Positions 44,465 to 56,248 of a stretch of DNA of 64,000 nucleotides are shown here, piece after piece. The stretch lies in assembly GCA_030680575.1 (NCBI GenBank), contig JAUXVI010000035.1:1-64000 (forward strand), written 5' to 3'. The first letter of the stretch is position 1, and the number at the start of each line of letters is the position of its first letter. The DNA comes from Hylemonella sp. GTDB lineage: Bacteria > Pseudomonadota > Gammaproteobacteria > Burkholderiales > Burkholderiaceae_C. The translations under genes and the position numbers were made by a program. The notes below the pieces were generated by a model, which saw only the letters and a list, made by a program, of their open reading frames with translations, did no database searches and was not told where the DNA came from.

Positions 44465-46516
44465 TTATCGGCTGAGCCACTCAACAACCATGGGCCAGGT
44501 CACAAACCAGGACATGAGCACCAGCACACCGACAATCATGGCCAGTGCATAGTGGTACAGGAAGCCGGACTGCACCCGGCGCACCACGCCGGCCACCCAG
44601 CCGACCAGTTTCCAGGAACCGTTCACCAGCGTGCCGTCGATGACGGCCTGGTCGCCGCCCTTCCACAGACCGACGCCAAGCATGCGGGCGCCTCGCGCCA
44701 GGATGTTTTCGTTGATCCAGTCCATGTAGTACTTGTTTTCCAGCAAGGTGTAGAGCGGCTGCACGGCGCGCTTGATCGCCGCCGGCAGAGCCGGATTGAT
44801 CATGTACATGTAGTAGGCGCAGACCACACCGGCCAGAGCCAGCCAGAACGGCGCCGTGCTGAAGGCATGCAGCGCCATCGCCACCGGGCCGTGGAAGGCC
44901 GCGGCCAGCTCGTGCATGGCCGGATGGCGTGCGGCATCGACAAAGATCGCATCCTTGAAGAAATCACCGAACAGCATGGGCTGGATCGTCATGTAGCCAA
45001 TCACCACCGAAGGAATGGCCAACAGCACCAGCGGCACCGTCACCACCCAAGGCGACTCGTGCGGCGCGTGGTGGTCGTCATGCCCGTGACCATGGTCGTC
45101 GTGGTGGGCATCCGGGTTCTGATCGAAACGCTCCTTGCCGTGGAACACCAGGAAATACATGCGGAAGGAGTAGAAGGCGGTCACGAAGACACCGGCCAGC
45201 ACCGCGAAGTTGGCAAAGCCGGCACCCCACAGGTGGCTCTCATGCACGGCCTCGATGATGCTGTCCTTGGAGTAGAAGCCCGAGAACAGCGGCGTGCCAA
45301 TCAGGGCCAGCGAGCCCAGCAGCGAGGTGATCCAGGTGATGGGCATGTACTTGCGCACACCACCCATCCAGCGGATGTCCTGGTTGTGGTGCATGCCCAT
45401 GATGACCGAGCCGGCGCCAAGGAACAGCAGCGCCTTGAAGAAGGCGTGCGTCATCAGGTGGAACACGGCCACCGAGTAGGCCGAGGCACCGAGCGCCACC
45501 GTCATGTAGCCCAGCTGCGACAGCGTGGAATAGGCCACCACGCGCTTGATGTCGTTCTGGATGATGCCCAGGAAGCCCATGAACAGCGCCGTGATGGAGC
45601 CGATCACCATGATGAAGCTCAGGGCGGTGTCGCTCAGCTCGAACAGCGGCGACATGCGCGCCACCATGAAGATGCCGGCCGTCACCATGGTGGCGGCGTG
45701 GATCAGGGCGGAGATCGGGGTCGGGCCTTCCATCGAATCCGGCAGCCAGACGTGCAGCGGGAACTGGGCCGACTTGCCCATGGCGCCAATGAACAGGCAG
45801 ATGCAGATCACCGTGATCAACATCGCGTCCTGGCCCAGGATGTACCAGGGGAACTCGATGGCACCCAACTGGGATGCCTTGGCAAACACTTCGGTGTAGT
45901 TCAGCGTGCCGGCGTAGGCGGCGATCAGGCCGATGCCCAGGATGAAACCGAAGTCGCCGACACGATTGACCAGGAAGGCCTTCATGTTGGCAAAGATGGC
46001 GGTGGGCTTGTTGAACCAGAAGCCGATCAGCAGGTAGGACACCAGGCCAACGGCTTCCCAGCCGAAGAACAACTGCAGCAGGTTGTTGCTCATGACCAGC
46101 ATGAGCATGGAGAAGGTGAACAGGGAGATGTAGGCGAAGAAGCGGTTGTAGCCCTCGTCTTCTTCCATGTAGCCAATGGTGTAGATGTGCACCATCAGCG
46201 AGACGAAGGTCACGACGCACATCATCATGGCGGTCAGGCCGTCGACCATGAAGCCGACCTCCATCTTGAGGCCGCCCACCACCATCCAGGTGTAGAGCGT
46301 CTCATTGAAGCGCGCGCCGTCCATGGCCACGCTCTTGAGCGTCATGGCGGACAGAATAAAGGCCAGCAGCACGCCAAGGATGGTGAGCGAATGCGAAAGG
46401 CGACGGCCGATCCAGTTGCCGCCGAACTTGGTGCCAAGAACGCCAGCCAGGACGGAACCGACCAGGGGCGCCAGCGGCACGGCCAGCAGGGTGGATGCAG
46501 AAAGGGTTTGACTCAT
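44465..46516 (-). CDS. nuoL: NADH-quinone oxidoreductase subunit L
   Basis: A 683-residue distal antiporter-like subunit. DIKRVVAYSTLSQLGYMTVAL and PTPISALIHAATMVTAGIF are conserved. The C-terminal extension contains the long lateral helix and a final membrane anchor. A His/Asp-rich cytoplasmic loop (about 465-490, HDDHGHGHDDHH) is notable; such loops are variable and could bind metal fortuitously. Confidence 0.96.
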   Translation of the reverse strand: MSQTLSASTLLAVPLAPLVGSVLAGVLGTKFGGNWIGRRLSHSLTILGVLLAFILSAMTLKSVAMDGARFNETLYTWMVVGGLKMEVGFMVDGLTAMMMCVVTFVSLMVHIYTIGYMEEDEGYNRFFAYISLFTFSMLMLVMSNNLLQLFFGWEAVGLVSYLLIGFWFNKPTAIFANMKAFLVNRVGDFGFILGIGLIAAYAGTLNYTEVFAKASQLGAIEFPWYILGQDAMLITVICICLFIGAMGKSAQFPLHVWLPDSMEGPTPISALIHAATMVTAGIFMVARMSPLFELSDTALSFIMVIGSITALFMGFLGIIQNDIKRVVAYSTLSQLGYMTVALGASAYSVAVFHLMTHAFFKALLFLGAGSVIMGMHHNQDIRWMGGVRKYMPITWITSLLGSLALIGTPLFSGFYSKDSIIEAVHESHLWGAGFANFAVLAGVFVTAFYSFRMYFLVFHGKERFDQNPDAHHDDHGHGHDDHHAPHESPWVVTVPLVLLAIPSVVIGYMTIQPMLFGDFFKDAIFVDAARHPAMHELAAAFHGPVAMALHAFSTAPFWLALAGVVCAYYMYMINPALPAAIKRAVQPLYTLLENKYYMDWINENILARGARMLGVGLWKGGDQAVIDGTLVNGSWKLVGWVAGVVRRVQSGFLYHYALAMIVGVLVLMSWFVTWPMVVEWLSR

Positions 46517-46544
46517 CTTCTAGTACCTTGATGAACCGACGGGT

Positions 46545-46859
46545 TCAGCCCTTGAGCGTGTTGAGTTCGTCCACGTTGATGCTGGACTTGTTACGGAACA
46601 GCAGCACCAGGATGGCCAGACCGATGGCCGACTCGGCGGCTGCCACGGTGAGAATGAAGAACACGAACACCTGGCCGTGCATGTCGCCCAGATAGTGGGA
46701 GAAGGCCACGAAGTTCAGGTTGACCGCCAGTAGCATCAGCTCGATGGCCATCAGCAGCACGATCAGGTTCTTGCGGTTCAGGAAGATACCCACCACGGCC
46801 AGCGCAAACAACATGGCGCCGAGTGTGAGGTAATGTCCGAGTATCAGGGTCAGGGTCAT
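46545..46859 (-). CDS. nuoK: NADH-quinone oxidoreductase subunit K
   Basis: A 104-residue subunit with three helices. The buried glutamates of the proton path are seen in [14 protein letters not shown] and in [11 protein letters not shown]. The ATG overlaps the nuoJ stop (ATGA). Confidence 0.96.
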   Translation of the reverse strand: MTLTLILGHYLTLGAMLFALAVVGIFLNRKNLIVLLMAIELMLLAVNLNFVAFSHYLGDMHGQVFVFFILTVAAAESAIGLAILVLLFRNKSSINVDELNTLKG

Positions 46860-47506
46860 GCCTTGTTCTCCTCAGGCGCAGCCTCGACAGCCGGCGCCGG
46901 GCGTGTGGGATCGAGCTTGACGATCTGCAGACGATTGCTGGCGCGTACGCGCACCTGCTCGGACGGGTCAATGGCTTTGCTGTCCTTGCGCTCGCGCAAG
47001 GTCAGGGCGATGGCCGCAATCATGGCCACCAACAGGATGACAGCCGCCACCTGCACCGGGTAGACATACTGGCTGTAAAGCAGTTTGCCCAACTCTTTGG
47101 TATTGGAGACCTCCAGCAACGGCTGGCCGATGACCTGGGCCACACGTGGTTCCTCGGATACGCGAAAACCTGCCATCAACACAGCCGCCATCTCCAGCAC
47201 CACGACGGCGCCCAGCATGGCCGCCAGTGGGAAGTGGCGCCAGAAACCTTGGCGCAACGCGTCGATCTTGATGTCGAGCATCATGACCACGAACAGGAAG
47301 AGCACCATCACCGCGCCAAGGTAGACCAGCACCAGCGTGATGGCCAGGAACTCGGCCTTCAGCAGCAACCAGATGGCCGACGCCTGCGAGAAGGACAGCA
47401 TGAGAAAGAGCACGGCATGCACAGGATTGCGCGCCGTGATGACCCGGAAGGCTGCAAACAGCAGCACCAACGAGAACAGATAAAAGAAACCGGTCTTGAC
47501 GTCCAT
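46856..47506 (-). CDS. nuoJ: NADH-quinone oxidoreductase subunit J
   Basis: A 216-residue membrane subunit with five helices; the third holds the [19 protein letters not shown] pi-bulge region important for coupling. A hydrophilic C-terminal tail of about 45 residues follows, as in other betaproteobacteria. Confidence 0.96.
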   Translation of the reverse strand: MDVKTGFFYLFSLVLLFAAFRVITARNPVHAVLFLMLSFSQASAIWLLLKAEFLAITLVLVYLGAVMVLFLFVVMMLDIKIDALRQGFWRHFPLAAMLGAVVVLEMAAVLMAGFRVSEEPRVAQVIGQPLLEVSNTKELGKLLYSQYVYPVQVAAVILLVAMIAAIALTLRERKDSKAIDPSEQVRVRASNRLQIVKLDPTRPAPAVEAAPEENKA

Positions 47507-47550
47507 GGGTCGATCTTTGTGAGGTTCTGTGCGACGGTCTTCAGCGGAAG

Positions 47551-48072
47551 TTAACGGTATTTGGCGTCGGCCGCCTTGGCCGCAGCGATCTCGTTCTCAT
47601 AGCGGTCGCCCACGGCCAGCAACATGTCCTTGGTGAAGTACAGGTCACCGCGCTTTTCGCCGTGGTATTCAAAGATGCTGGTCTCGACAATCGAATCGAC
47701 CGGGCAGCTCTCTTCGCAGAAGCCGCAGAAAATGCATTTGGTCAAGTCGATGTCGTAGCGCGTGGTGCGGCGGCTGCCATCGGCGCGCACATCGGACTCG
47801 ATGGTGATCGCCATGGCGGGGCAGACTGCTTCGCACAGCTTGCAGGCAATGCAGCGCTCTTCACCGTTGTCATACCGGCGCAGCGCATGCAGGCCGCGGA
47901 AGCGCGGCGACAACGGTGTTTTTTCTTCCGGGAACTGCACCGTCACCTTGCGGCGGAAGGCGTAGCGGCCGGTCAGGGCCATGCCCTTGAGGAGCTCCAC
48001 CAGCATGAAGCTCTTGATGAAGTCCTTGAAGGAAAAGGTCGCAGCAGTGTTGGATGTAGCAGTGGCAGCCAT
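47551..48072 (-). CDS. nuoI: NADH-quinone oxidoreductase subunit I
   Basis: A 173-residue peripheral-arm subunit carrying two 4Fe-4S clusters, N6a and N6b. The ligands are in [12 protein letters not shown] and [12 protein letters not shown]. An N-terminal amphipathic helix (about 15-35) lies on the membrane surface. Confidence 0.97.
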   Translation of the reverse strand: MAATATSNTAATFSFKDFIKSFMLVELLKGMALTGRYAFRRKVTVQFPEEKTPLSPRFRGLHALRRYDNGEERCIACKLCEAVCPAMAITIESDVRADGSRRTTRYDIDLTKCIFCGFCEESCPVDSIVETSIFEYHGEKRGDLYFTKDMLLAVGDRYENEIAAAKAADAKYR

Positions 48073-48084
48073 GTCTTGACCCGC

Positions 48085-49167
48085 TTAGTTCCAGATGTTC
48101 CACGGCGTCTGCATCCAGATGCCGACGATGAGCAGCCACACCAGGGTGACCGGGATAAAGATCTTCCAGCCCAGACGCATGATCTGGTCGTAGCGGAAAC
48201 GCGGGAAGGTGGCTCGAATCCAGATGAACATCGAGACCACGACGAAAGTCTTGGCCCCGAGCCAGATCCAGCCCGGAATCCAGTTCAACAGGGCGCTGTC
48301 GACTGGCGACATCCAACCACCGAGGAACATGATCACGGCCAGAATCGACACCAGCCACATGCTGGCGTATTCCGCCAGGAAAAAGATGGCAAAACCCATG
48401 CCCGAGTACTCGACCATGTGGCCGGCCACGATCTCGGCCTCGCCTTCCACCACGTCAAAGGGGTGGCGGTTGGTCTCGGCCACGCCGGAAATCAGGTAGA
48501 CCATGAAGATCGGCAGCAGCGGCAGCCAGTTCCACGACAGGAAGCTCAGGCCCATGTCGGCAAAGTAGCCCTTGCCCTGCCCCAGCACGATCTCGGTCAG
48601 GTTCATGCTGCCCGAGACCATCAGCACCACCAGGAAGCAGAAGCCCATGGCGATTTCGTAGCTCACCATCTGGGCCGAAGCGCGTAACGCGCCGAGGAAG
48701 GCGTACTTGGAGTTGGAGGCCCAGCCGGCGATGATGACACCATAGACCTCGATCGAGGTGATGGCCATGATCAGCAACAGGCCGGCATTGATGTTGGTCA
48801 ACGCCACATCCGGGCCGAAAGGAATCGCCACCCAAGCTGCCAGCGCCGGCATGATGGCCATGATAGGACCGAGCCGGAACAGGCCTCCGCTCACCGCGCT
48901 GGGGGTGATGATTTCCTTGGTCAGCAGCTTGAGCGCGTCGGCGATGGGCTGCAGCAGGCCAAAGGGACCCACGCGATTGGGACCATGGCGCACTTGCATG
49001 AAACCGAGCAGTTTGCGCTCCCACAGCGTCAGGTAGGCCACTGCCCCCATCAGCGGTGCCAGCACCACCACGATCTTGAGCAGGATCCAGATGACCGGCC
49101 AGGCCATGGCAGTCCACCAGCTTGCGGCCAGCAGGTTCAGGCCACCGTTGTACAGCGCATCGATCAT
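48085..49167 (-). CDS. nuoH: NADH-quinone oxidoreductase subunit H
   Basis: A 360-residue membrane subunit with eight helices that forms much of the quinone chamber. [26 protein letters not shown] and the acidic loop [23 protein letters not shown] are diagnostic. The ATG overlaps the nuoG stop. Confidence 0.97.
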   Translation of the reverse strand: MIDALYNGGLNLLAASWWTAMAWPVIWILLKIVVVLAPLMGAVAYLTLWERKLLGFMQVRHGPNRVGPFGLLQPIADALKLLTKEIITPSAVSGGLFRLGPIMAIMPALAAWVAIPFGPDVALTNINAGLLLIMAITSIEVYGVIIAGWASNSKYAFLGALRASAQMVSYEIAMGFCFLVVLMVSGSMNLTEIVLGQGKGYFADMGLSFLSWNWLPLLPIFMVYLISGVAETNRHPFDVVEGEAEIVAGHMVEYSGMGFAIFFLAEYASMWLVSILAVIMFLGGWMSPVDSALLNWIPGWIWLGAKTFVVVSMFIWIRATFPRFRYDQIMRLGWKIFIPVTLVWLLIVGIWMQTPWNIWN

Positions 49168-51284
49168 GCTGCCACCCCTTCTTCACGCACAGCACGCGCA
49201 TCGGCCGTCAGTTGCAGTGACGGTGCACGACGGACCAGACCGTCCAATTGATAGATGGATGCCACCACCGGTTCGGCAGTCGAAGCAGCCAATGTGATGG
49301 CGGCTTGCGTGGCGTTGTTCAGTACCGGCGGCGTGGCAGTCGCGGCGGCCAGCACCTCCTGCGAGCTTTCGAACTCGAACCCCGGCAAACCGAGCAGGTT
49401 GCCCAGCACGCGCAGCACCTTCCAGGCCGGACGGGTATCGCCCAGCGGCTTGACCACGGCATGGAAACTTTGCAGGCGGCCTTCGGCGTTGGCAAAGCTG
49501 CCCGAGGTCTCAGTGAACGGCGCGATGGGCAACAGCACATCGCTGAAAGCCAGGTTGGTCTTGAACGGGCTCAAGGTCACCACCGTGTCCACCTTGCTCA
49601 GACCCTCGGCCGCCTTCTTGCCGGCAGCGGAGTCGAACTCGGGTTCGGTGTTGAGCAGAATGGCGGCCTTGAGGCCACCCGCCAACATCTGAGCCGCATT
49701 GAGACCACCGGCTTGCGGCTGGGCTTTCACCCACTGCGCGCCGACGGTATTGGCCGCTTCAGTGAGGTAGCCCACCGTGGCGCCGGTCTGCGCGGCAATC
49801 CAGTTGGCCAGTGCCAGCAGGCTGGATGCGTTGGCATGGTGCACGGCAGCGTTACCCAGCAACACCGCCTTGCGTTCGCCACCGAGCAGCGACTTGGCGA
49901 TGGCCTGCGCTTGTGCAGTGGCCTGGCCGGCGGCCGGTGCGGTCACACCCTTTTCGGCAGCAATTGCAGCGGCCACGTCGGCCAGTGACTGCGCCCAGGC
50001 AGACGCCTCGGTCACGACAGCGTTGGCCACGCGCATGGCCCAGGCATCAGCATGCTTGAGCAAGGCCTTGGAGGTGATGGCATTGACGGCGGCGCCATGG
50101 CGCACGGCTTGGCGAATGCGCTGGGCGAACAGCGGATGGTCCTTGCGCAGGTTGGTGCCGACCACCAGCACACGCTGAAGCTGCGTCAGGGATTCAATCG
50201 AGGTCCCGAGCCAGCGCACGCCTTCGCTCTTGGCGAACTCGGCGTTGCGCAGACGGTAGTCAATGTTGTCGCTCTCCAGACCACGCACCAGCGCGCCGGC
50301 CAGGTACAGCTCTTCCACTGTGCTGTGCGGGCTGACCAGGGCGCCAATGCTGTTGGCGCCATGCTCGGCCTTGATCTGCTTGAAGCTCTTGGCCACGTAT
50401 TCCAGCGCAGTCTGCCAGTCGACGGTTTTCCACTCGCCGCCGTGCTTGATCATGGGCTGGGTCAGGCGCTCCTGGCTGTCCAGCGCTTCGTAAGAGAAGC
50501 GGTCACGGTCAGCGATCCAGCACTCGTTGACGGCCTCGTTTTCCAGCGGCACGACACGCATGACCTTGTTGTTCTTGACCTGCACGATCAGGTTGGCACC
50601 GGTGGAGTCGTGCGGACTGACCGACTTGCGGCGGCTCAGCTCCCAGGTACGGGCCTGGTAGCGGAACGGCTTGCTGGTCAGCGCGCCGACCGGGCAGATG
50701 TCGATCATGTTGCCGGACAGTTCGGAATCAACCGAGTGGCCGACGAAGGTTTCGATCTCGGAATGCTCGCCGCGGTGCGACATGCCCAGCTCCATGACGC
50801 CGGCCACTTCCTGGCCGAAGCGCACGCAACGGGTGCAGTGGATGCAACGGCTCATCTCTTCCATCGAGATCAGCGGGCCGACGTCCTTGTGGAACACGAC
50901 GCGTTTTTCCTCATCGTAACGCGAAGAGGAAGCACCGTAGCCAACGGCTAGATCCTGCAACTGGCATTCGCCGCCCTGGTCGCAGATCGGGCAGTCCAGC
51001 GGATGGTTGATGAGCAGGAACTCCATCACCGACTTCTGCGCCTTGACCGCCTTGTCGCTCTTGGTGCGCACGATCATGCCCTGCGTCACCGGCGTGGCAC
51101 AGGCCGGCATCGGCTTGGGCGCTTTTTCCACGTCAACCAGACACATGCGGCAGTTGGCCGCGATGCTGAGCTTCTTGTGGTAGCAGAAATGCGGAATGTA
51201 GGTACCGGCTTTTTCGGCCGCATGCATGACCATGCTGCCTTCCACAACCTCTACCTTCTTGCCGTCGAGTTCGATTTCAACCAT
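49164..51284 (-). CDS. nuoG: NADH-quinone oxidoreductase subunit G
   Basis: A 706-residue peripheral-arm subunit. N-terminal ferredoxin-like ligands for N1b ([15 protein letters not shown]), N4/N5 ligands ([25 protein letters not shown]) and a molybdopterin-oxidoreductase-like C-terminal body without cofactor. Residues 420-700 are Ala-rich and less conserved, as in relatives. Confidence 0.96.
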   Translation of the reverse strand: MVEIELDGKKVEVVEGSMVMHAAEKAGTYIPHFCYHKKLSIAANCRMCLVDVEKAPKPMPACATPVTQGMIVRTKSDKAVKAQKSVMEFLLINHPLDCPICDQGGECQLQDLAVGYGASSSRYDEEKRVVFHKDVGPLISMEEMSRCIHCTRCVRFGQEVAGVMELGMSHRGEHSEIETFVGHSVDSELSGNMIDICPVGALTSKPFRYQARTWELSRRKSVSPHDSTGANLIVQVKNNKVMRVVPLENEAVNECWIADRDRFSYEALDSQERLTQPMIKHGGEWKTVDWQTALEYVAKSFKQIKAEHGANSIGALVSPHSTVEELYLAGALVRGLESDNIDYRLRNAEFAKSEGVRWLGTSIESLTQLQRVLVVGTNLRKDHPLFAQRIRQAVRHGAAVNAITSKALLKHADAWAMRVANAVVTEASAWAQSLADVAAAIAAEKGVTAPAAGQATAQAQAIAKSLLGGERKAVLLGNAAVHHANASSLLALANWIAAQTGATVGYLTEAANTVGAQWVKAQPQAGGLNAAQMLAGGLKAAILLNTEPEFDSAAGKKAAEGLSKVDTVVTLSPFKTNLAFSDVLLPIAPFTETSGSFANAEGRLQSFHAVVKPLGDTRPAWKVLRVLGNLLGLPGFEFESSQEVLAAATATPPVLNNATQAAITLAASTAEPVVASIYQLDGLVRRAPSLQLTADARAVREEGVAA

Positions 51285-51307
51285 GTTCGTGTACTCGGGT
51301 ATGGGGC

Positions 51308-52687
51308 TCAGACGTAGGCCGGGACCATGCAGGTCTTGTGGGCCACGTGATGTTCGAATTCATGCCGGAAATGCTTGATCATGGCGCGCACCGGCATCGC
51401 CGCGGCATCGCCCAGCGCGCAGATGGTGCGACCCTGGATGTTTTCTGCCACGTTGTCCAGCAGGTCCAAATCCTCGGGGCGGCCCTGGCCGTTCTCGATG
51501 CGGTCGACCACACGCGACAACCAGCCGGTACCTTCGCGGCAGGGCGTGCACTGACCGCAGGACTCATGCATGTAGAAGTAGCTCAACCGCTGCAGCGACT
51601 TGACCATGCAACGGGTCTCGTCCATCACGATCACCGCACCCGAGCCCAGCATGGAGCCGGCCTTGGCAATGGAGTCGTAGTCCATGGTGCATTCCATGAT
51701 GACGTTGGCCGGCAGCACCGGCGCCGAAGAGCCACCGGGGATCACGGCCTTCAACTGGCGGCCACCGCGCACGCCACCGGCCAGCTCCAACAGCTTGGCA
51801 AAGGGCGTGCCCATGGGGATCTCGTAGTTGCCCGGGCGCTCGACGTCACCGCTGACCGAGTAGATCTTGGTACCGCCGTTGTTGGGCTTGCCACACTCGA
51901 GGTAGGCTTGGCCGCCGTTGCGGATGATCCAGGGCACGGCCGCGAAGGTCTCGGTGTTGTTGATGGTGGTGGGCTTGCCGTACAGACCGAAGCTGGCCGG
52001 GAACGGTGGCTTGAAGCGCGGCTGGCCTTTCTTGCCTTCGAGCGACTCCAGCAGCGCCGTCTCTTCACCGCAGATGTAGGCGCCGAAGCCGTGGTGGGCA
52101 TGCAGCTGGAAGCTGAAATTGCTGCCCAGGATGTTGTTGCCCAGCAGGCCGGCGGCGCGCGCTTCTTCCAGCGCGGCTTCGAAACGTTCGTAGACCTGGA
52201 AGATCTCGCCGTGGATGTAGTTGTAGCCGACCGTGATGCCCATGGCGTAGGCCGCAATGGCCATGCCTTCGATCACGATGTGCGGGTTGTACATCAGAAT
52301 ATCGCGGTCCTTGCAGGTCCCCGGTTCACCCTCGTCGGAGTTGCACACCAGGTACTTCTGGCCCGGGAACTGGCGCGGCATGAAGCTCCACTTCAGGCCG
52401 GTGGGGAAACCTGCGCCGCCACGGCCACGCAAGGCGGATTCCTTGACGGTGGCAATCACCTGGTCTTGCGTCAGACCCGCGACGCCGGTTTCGGGATTCG
52501 GTGCTGAGCCGTCCTTGCCAAGGATCTTGCGCAGGGCTTGGTAGCCGCCACGCGCTTCGTAATCTTTCAGGCTCCAATTGGAACCGTTCAGGCCAGCATA
52601 GATCTGCGGGTTGATGTGACGGTCATGGAAGCAGGTCTGCACGCCGGTGGCAGCAAACTGGGACAGGATTTTTTCAGCCGACATCAT
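51308..52687 (-). CDS. nuoF: NADH-quinone oxidoreductase subunit F
   Basis: A 459-residue subunit that binds NADH, FMN and cluster N3. [30 protein letters not shown] and [12 protein letters not shown] (with the later Cys in [11 protein letters not shown]) are all intact. The ATG overlaps the nuoE stop. Confidence 0.97.
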   Translation of the reverse strand: MMSAEKILSQFAATGVQTCFHDRHINPQIYAGLNGSNWSLKDYEARGGYQALRKILGKDGSAPNPETGVAGLTQDQVIATVKESALRGRGGAGFPTGLKWSFMPRQFPGQKYLVCNSDEGEPGTCKDRDILMYNPHIVIEGMAIAAYAMGITVGYNYIHGEIFQVYERFEAALEEARAAGLLGNNILGSNFSFQLHAHHGFGAYICGEETALLESLEGKKGQPRFKPPFPASFGLYGKPTTINNTETFAAVPWIIRNGGQAYLECGKPNNGGTKIYSVSGDVERPGNYEIPMGTPFAKLLELAGGVRGGRQLKAVIPGGSSAPVLPANVIMECTMDYDSIAKAGSMLGSGAVIVMDETRCMVKSLQRLSYFYMHESCGQCTPCREGTGWLSRVVDRIENGQGRPEDLDLLDNVAENIQGRTICALGDAAAMPVRAMIKHFRHEFEHHVAHKTCMVPAYV

Positions 52688-53172
52688 TTGGTCTCCGCAG
52701 ACTTCAGACCATCGATCAGCTGATCGAGCTTGTCATTCGACATGAAGCTGCACATGGTGCGGTCGTTCACCAGCATCACCGGCGAATCGGCGCAAGCGCC
52801 CAGGCATTCGCTTTGCTGCAGGGTGAACAGGCCGTCGGCCGTGGTCTCACCCATGGTGATGCCCAGCTTGTGCTCCAGATGCTTGAGTGCCCGGGAGCCA
52901 TCACGCAGCTGGCACGGCAGGTTGGTGCAGACGTTGAGCTTGTACTTGCCCACCGGCTGCTGGTTGTACATGTTGTAGAAGGTCGTCACCTCGTGCACGG
53001 CCATCGGCGCCATGTCGAGGTAAGCGGCAATCTCGGCCTCGCTCTCGGCACTCACGTGCCCGAGCTCCTGCTGCACGATGGACAGGCAGGCCATGACGGC
53101 AGACTGCTTCTGCTCAGCTGGGTATTTGGCAACTTCTTTGGCGAAGCGCACTTTGATGGAATCAGAGATCAT
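52684..53172 (-). CDS. nuoE: NADH-quinone oxidoreductase subunit E
   Basis: A 162-residue thioredoxin-like subunit with the 2Fe-2S cluster N1a, ligands in CTNLPC and CLGAC. The start overlaps the nuoD stop by ATGA. Confidence 0.97.
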   Translation of the reverse strand: MISDSIKVRFAKEVAKYPAEQKQSAVMACLSIVQQELGHVSAESEAEIAAYLDMAPMAVHEVTTFYNMYNQQPVGKYKLNVCTNLPCQLRDGSRALKHLEHKLGITMGETTADGLFTLQQSECLGACADSPVMLVNDRTMCSFMSNDKLDQLIDGLKSAETK

Positions 53173-54422
53173 CGATCAATCTCTCCAAACACAATGTCCA
53201 GGGTGCCGATGATGGCCACCGCATCGGCCAACATGTGGCCGCGAGCCAGTTCGTCCAGCGCTGCCAGATGGGCAAAGCCCGGGGCGCGGATCTTGAGGCG
53301 ATAGGGCTTGTTGGCGCCGTCGCTCACGAGGTAGATGCCGAACTCGCCCTTCGGGTGCTCGACGGCGGCATACGCCTCGCCTTCGGGCACGCGAAAACCT
53401 TCGGTGAAGAGCTTGAAGTGGTGGATCAGCTCTTCCATGTTCGACTTCATCGCCTCGCGTGCCGGCGGTGCCACCTTGTGGTTGTCGGTGATGACCGGGC
53501 CGGGGTTGGCGCGCAACCAGTCCACGCACTGCTTGATGATGCGATTGGACTCGCGCATCTCCTGCACGCGCACCAGATAACGGTCGTAGCTGTCACCGGT
53601 CTTGCCGACCGGGATGTCGAAATCGACGCGGTCATAGGCATCGTAGGGCTGCTGTTTGCGCAGGTCCCAGGCGATGCCGGAGCCACGCAGCATCGGTCCG
53701 GTCATGCCCAGGTTCAAGGCGCGCTCGGCCGTCACCACGCCGATGCCCACGGTACGCTGCTTCCAGATCCGGTTGTCGGTCAGCAGGGTTTCGTACTCGT
53801 CCACGCACTTGGGGAAACGCTGCGTGAAATCTTCGATGAAGTCGAGCAGCGAACCCTGACGGTTGGCATTGAGCTCGGCAATCGCCTTGGCGTTGCGGAT
53901 CTTGCTGGCCTGGTACTGCGGCATGGTGTCCGGCAGGTCGCGGTAGACGCCACCCGGACGGAAATACGCTGCGTGCATGCGCGCGCCAGAGACGGCCTCG
54001 TACATGTCGAACAGGTCTTCGCGCTCGCGGAAGGTATAGATCAGGATGGTCGAACTGCCGCAGTCGTTGCCATGCGAGCCCAGCCACATCAGGTGGTTGA
54101 GCAGGCGCGTGATCTCGCCGAACATGGTGCGGATGTACTTGGCACGCAGCGGCACCTCGATGCCCAGCAGCTTCTCGATGGCCAGGCAGTAAGCCTGCTC
54201 GTTGCACATCATCGACACGTAGTCGAGACGGTCCATGTAGGGCAGCGACTGGATGTAGGTCTTGCTCTCGGCCAGCTTCTCGGTGGCGCGGTGCAGCAAG
54301 CCGATGTGCGGGTCGGCGCGCTGCACCACCTCACCGTCAAGCTCAAGCACCAGGCGCAGCACGCCGTGCGCGGCCGGGTGCTGCGGACCGAAGTTGAGGG
54401 TGTAGTTCTTGATCTCGGCCAT
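53169..54422 (-). CDS. nuoD: NADH-quinone oxidoreductase subunit D
   Basis: A 417-residue subunit lining the quinone site, beginning [20 protein letters not shown]. The start at 54422 has a GGGAG ribosome site and the standard length. The in-frame ATG at 54449 lies in the repeat-containing gap and is rejected. Ends in [10 protein letters not shown], the usual C-terminus. Confidence 0.97.
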   Translation of the reverse strand: MAEIKNYTLNFGPQHPAAHGVLRLVLELDGEVVQRADPHIGLLHRATEKLAESKTYIQSLPYMDRLDYVSMMCNEQAYCLAIEKLLGIEVPLRAKYIRTMFGEITRLLNHLMWLGSHGNDCGSSTILIYTFREREDLFDMYEAVSGARMHAAYFRPGGVYRDLPDTMPQYQASKIRNAKAIAELNANRQGSLLDFIEDFTQRFPKCVDEYETLLTDNRIWKQRTVGIGVVTAERALNLGMTGPMLRGSGIAWDLRKQQPYDAYDRVDFDIPVGKTGDSYDRYLVRVQEMRESNRIIKQCVDWLRANPGPVITDNHKVAPPAREAMKSNMEELIHHFKLFTEGFRVPEGEAYAAVEHPKGEFGIYLVSDGANKPYRLKIRAPGFAHLAALDELARGHMLADAVAIIGTLDIVFGEIDR

Positions 54423-54512
54423 GTCAGGACTCCCGCCGGGCCGTCCCAAGGGAGGCCTGCGCCCCCTCGGGGGGCAGCGAATACACGAAGTGATGAGCGT
54501 GGGGGCACATAT
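54423..54512. repeat. GC-rich dispersed intergenic repeat between nuoC and nuoD
   Basis: This 90-base spacer interrupts an operon whose other gaps are mostly far shorter. It has the hairpin GCCCCC-TCG-GGGGGC (54461-54475) and ACACGAAGTG (54483-54492). A relative at 61275-61310 has the same CACTTCGTGT followed by a C-run/G-run hairpin. I take both as copies of one family of dispersed repeats, which I associate with Comamonadaceae genomes. No gene is present. Confidence 0.55.
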
Positions 54513-55121
54513 TTAGTTCAGGCCTCCGTAGTTGTCTTCACGGATGATGCGCGGCGTGATCTCGCGCGGCTCGATGCTCACCGGCTGATAGACCACACGT
54601 TGCTGCTCGGCGTCGTAACGCATTTCGACATGGCCACTGAGCGGGAAGTCCTTGCGGAAGGGGTGGCCGATGAAACCGTAGTCGGTCAGGATACGACGCA
54701 GGTCGTCATGCCCTTCGAACACGATGCCATACAGATCGAAGGCCTCGCGCTCGTACCAGTTGGCGGCACGCCAGATGCCGGTGACGGAGTCCACCACCGG
54801 AAAATCATCGTCAGCAGCGAATACCTTGAGACGCACGCGCTGGTTCAGGCTGACCGACAGCAGGTGCGACACCACGCAGAAACGCAGCCCCTCCCAGCGA
54901 CCGTCGCCATGGGCGGAATAGTCAACACCGCAAAGATCGATCAGTTGCTCAAAGCGGCAACCGGGTGCGTCACGCAGGATTTGCGCCGCTGCCAGGTAGT
55001 CGGCAGCCGCCACTTCCACCGTGACCTCGTCCAGCCAGACATCGACACGACGCGCCTTGCCACCCAAAGCGGCGGCAACTGTGTCCTTGAGAGCCTCGGG
55101 ATTTACAGCAATAGCAGTCAT
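54513..55121 (-). CDS. nuoC: NADH-quinone oxidoreductase subunit C
   Basis: A 202-residue peripheral-arm subunit (30-kDa type), separate from NuoD here, unlike the enterobacterial NuoCD fusion. The [26 protein letters not shown] motif region is diagnostic. The start at 55121 follows a GAGGAA ribosome site; the upstream ATG at 55145 would overlap nuoB. Confidence 0.96.
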   Translation of the reverse strand: MTAIAVNPEALKDTVAAALGGKARRVDVWLDEVTVEVAAADYLAAAQILRDAPGCRFEQLIDLCGVDYSAHGDGRWEGLRFCVVSHLLSVSLNQRVRLKVFAADDDFPVVDSVTGIWRAANWYEREAFDLYGIVFEGHDDLRRILTDYGFIGHPFRKDFPLSGHVEMRYDAEQQRVVYQPVSIEPREITPRIIREDNYGGLN

Positions 55122-55131
55122 CTGTGATTCC

Positions 55132-55611
55132 TCAGACGCGCGCAATGGTTTGCGTGCGGCGAATTTTTTGCTGCAGCTGGATGATGCCGTAGATCAACGC
55201 CTCGGCCGTGGGCGGGCAGCCCGGCACATAGACATCCACCGGCACGATGCGATCGCAACCACGCACGACCGAGTAGCTGTAGTGGTAATAACCGCCACCG
55301 TTGGCACACGACCCCATGGAAATCACCCAACGCGGCTCGCTCATCTGGTCGTAGACCTTGCGCAGGGCCGGCGCCATCTTGTTGCACAGCGTACCGGCCA
55401 CGATCATCAGGTCGGACTGGCGCGGACTGGCACGGAACACCTCGGCGCCAAAGCGGCCAATGTCGTAGCGCGCCGCGGCCGCATGCATCATCTCGACCGC
55501 GCAGCAGGCCAGACCAAAGGTCATGGGCCAGAGCGAACCGGTCTTGGCCCAGTTCACCACCGTGTCGTAACTGGTGGTGATAAAGCCCTCTTTCATCACG
55601 CCTTCAATCAT
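55132..55611 (-). CDS. nuoB: NADH-quinone oxidoreductase subunit B
   Basis: A 159-residue subunit carrying cluster N2. Ligands appear in [10 protein letters not shown] (tandem Cys), SMGSCAN and VPGCPPT. It forms part of the quinone site with NuoD. Confidence 0.97.
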   Translation of the reverse strand: MIEGVMKEGFITTSYDTVVNWAKTGSLWPMTFGLACCAVEMMHAAAARYDIGRFGAEVFRASPRQSDLMIVAGTLCNKMAPALRKVYDQMSEPRWVISMGSCANGGGYYHYSYSVVRGCDRIVPVDVYVPGCPPTAEALIYGIIQLQQKIRRTQTIARV

Positions 55612-55641
55612 GGCATCAGCCCTCGTGAAAACCGCTTGTTT

Positions 55642-56001
55642 CTATTCCCAGTCCAGGGCGCCTTTTTTCCACTCGTAGATGAAACCCACGACCAGAATGC
55701 CCAGGAACACCACCGCCGCCCAGAAGCCGACCGCCCCCACCTCTTTGAGCGCGACCGCCCACGGGAAGAGGAAAGCGATTTCCAGATCGAACAGAATGAA
55801 AAGAATGGCCACGAGGTAGTAGCGCACGTCAAACTTCATGCGCGCGTCTTCAAACGCCTCGAAACCACACTCGTAAGGGGAATTTTTTGCCGCATCGGGC
55901 CGGTTTGGCCCAAGGACATAGCCAAGCACCTGGGGCAGGATGCCCACCGCAATGCCGACCAAGATGAACAGGAGAACGGGAAGGTACTGATCGAGGTTCA
56001 T
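55642..56001 (-). CDS. nuoA: NADH-quinone oxidoreductase subunit A
   Basis: A 119-residue membrane subunit with three helices and the loop [40 protein letters not shown] region, whose Cys and acidic residues sit near the quinone site. First gene of the operon, about 55 bases after tRNA-Leu on the same strand, so the two may share a transcript from the secG region. Confidence 0.97.
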   Translation of the reverse strand: MNLDQYLPVLLFILVGIAVGILPQVLGYVLGPNRPDAAKNSPYECGFEAFEDARMKFDVRYYLVAILFILFDLEIAFLFPWAVALKEVGAVGFWAAVVFLGILVVGFIYEWKKGALDWE

Positions 56002-56056
56002 CTTGAGATTCTGATCACCGTTTAACCCGTCGGACTGGATCCAACAGGTCTGTTTA

Positions 56057-56141
56057 TGGTGCCGTCGGCGAGACTCGAACTCGCACAGCTTTCGCCACTA
56101 CCCCCTCAAGATAGCGTGTCTACCAATTTCACCACGACGGC
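56057..56141 (-). tRNA. tRNA-Leu (anticodon GAG)
   Basis: The complement reads GCCGTCG ... CGACGGC with encoded ACCA end, D-arm GGTGAAATTGGTAGACACG, anticodon stem CTATC/GGTAG around TTGAGGG (anticodon GAG, template at 56105-56107), a long class-II variable arm (TGGCGAAAGCT), and T-arm with GTTCGAGTC. All parts of a normal tRNA-Leu are present. It lies between secG and nuoA, as in many proteobacteria. Confidence 0.96.
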
Positions 56142-56207
56142 TTGTCTCAGGTGTCAGAATTGCATGAGGATTGCGCTTTCCCGACAGCCTCAGAGTTTAC
56201 CCTGAAT

Positions 56208-56237
56208 TTGACCCGCTTCCCGGTTGATGCGGGTCAA
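56208..56237 (-). terminator. Hairpin after secG (possible terminator)
   Basis: TTGACCCGC and GCGGGTCAA form a perfect nine-pair stem around a 12-base loop, starting 11 bases after the secG stop. No T-run follows in the leftward direction, so it may only protect the transcript end or pause polymerase. Confidence 0.45.
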
Positions 56238-56248
56238 CATCAGAGAAA

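Noticed and set aside
44552-46531. 659-residue open frame opposite nuoL
   Set aside because: Same reason: a shadow of a certain gene with no recognisable motif.
53235-55127. 630-residue open frame opposite nuoD and nuoC
   Set aside because: It spans two genes and an intergenic repeat in antisense; no domain seen.
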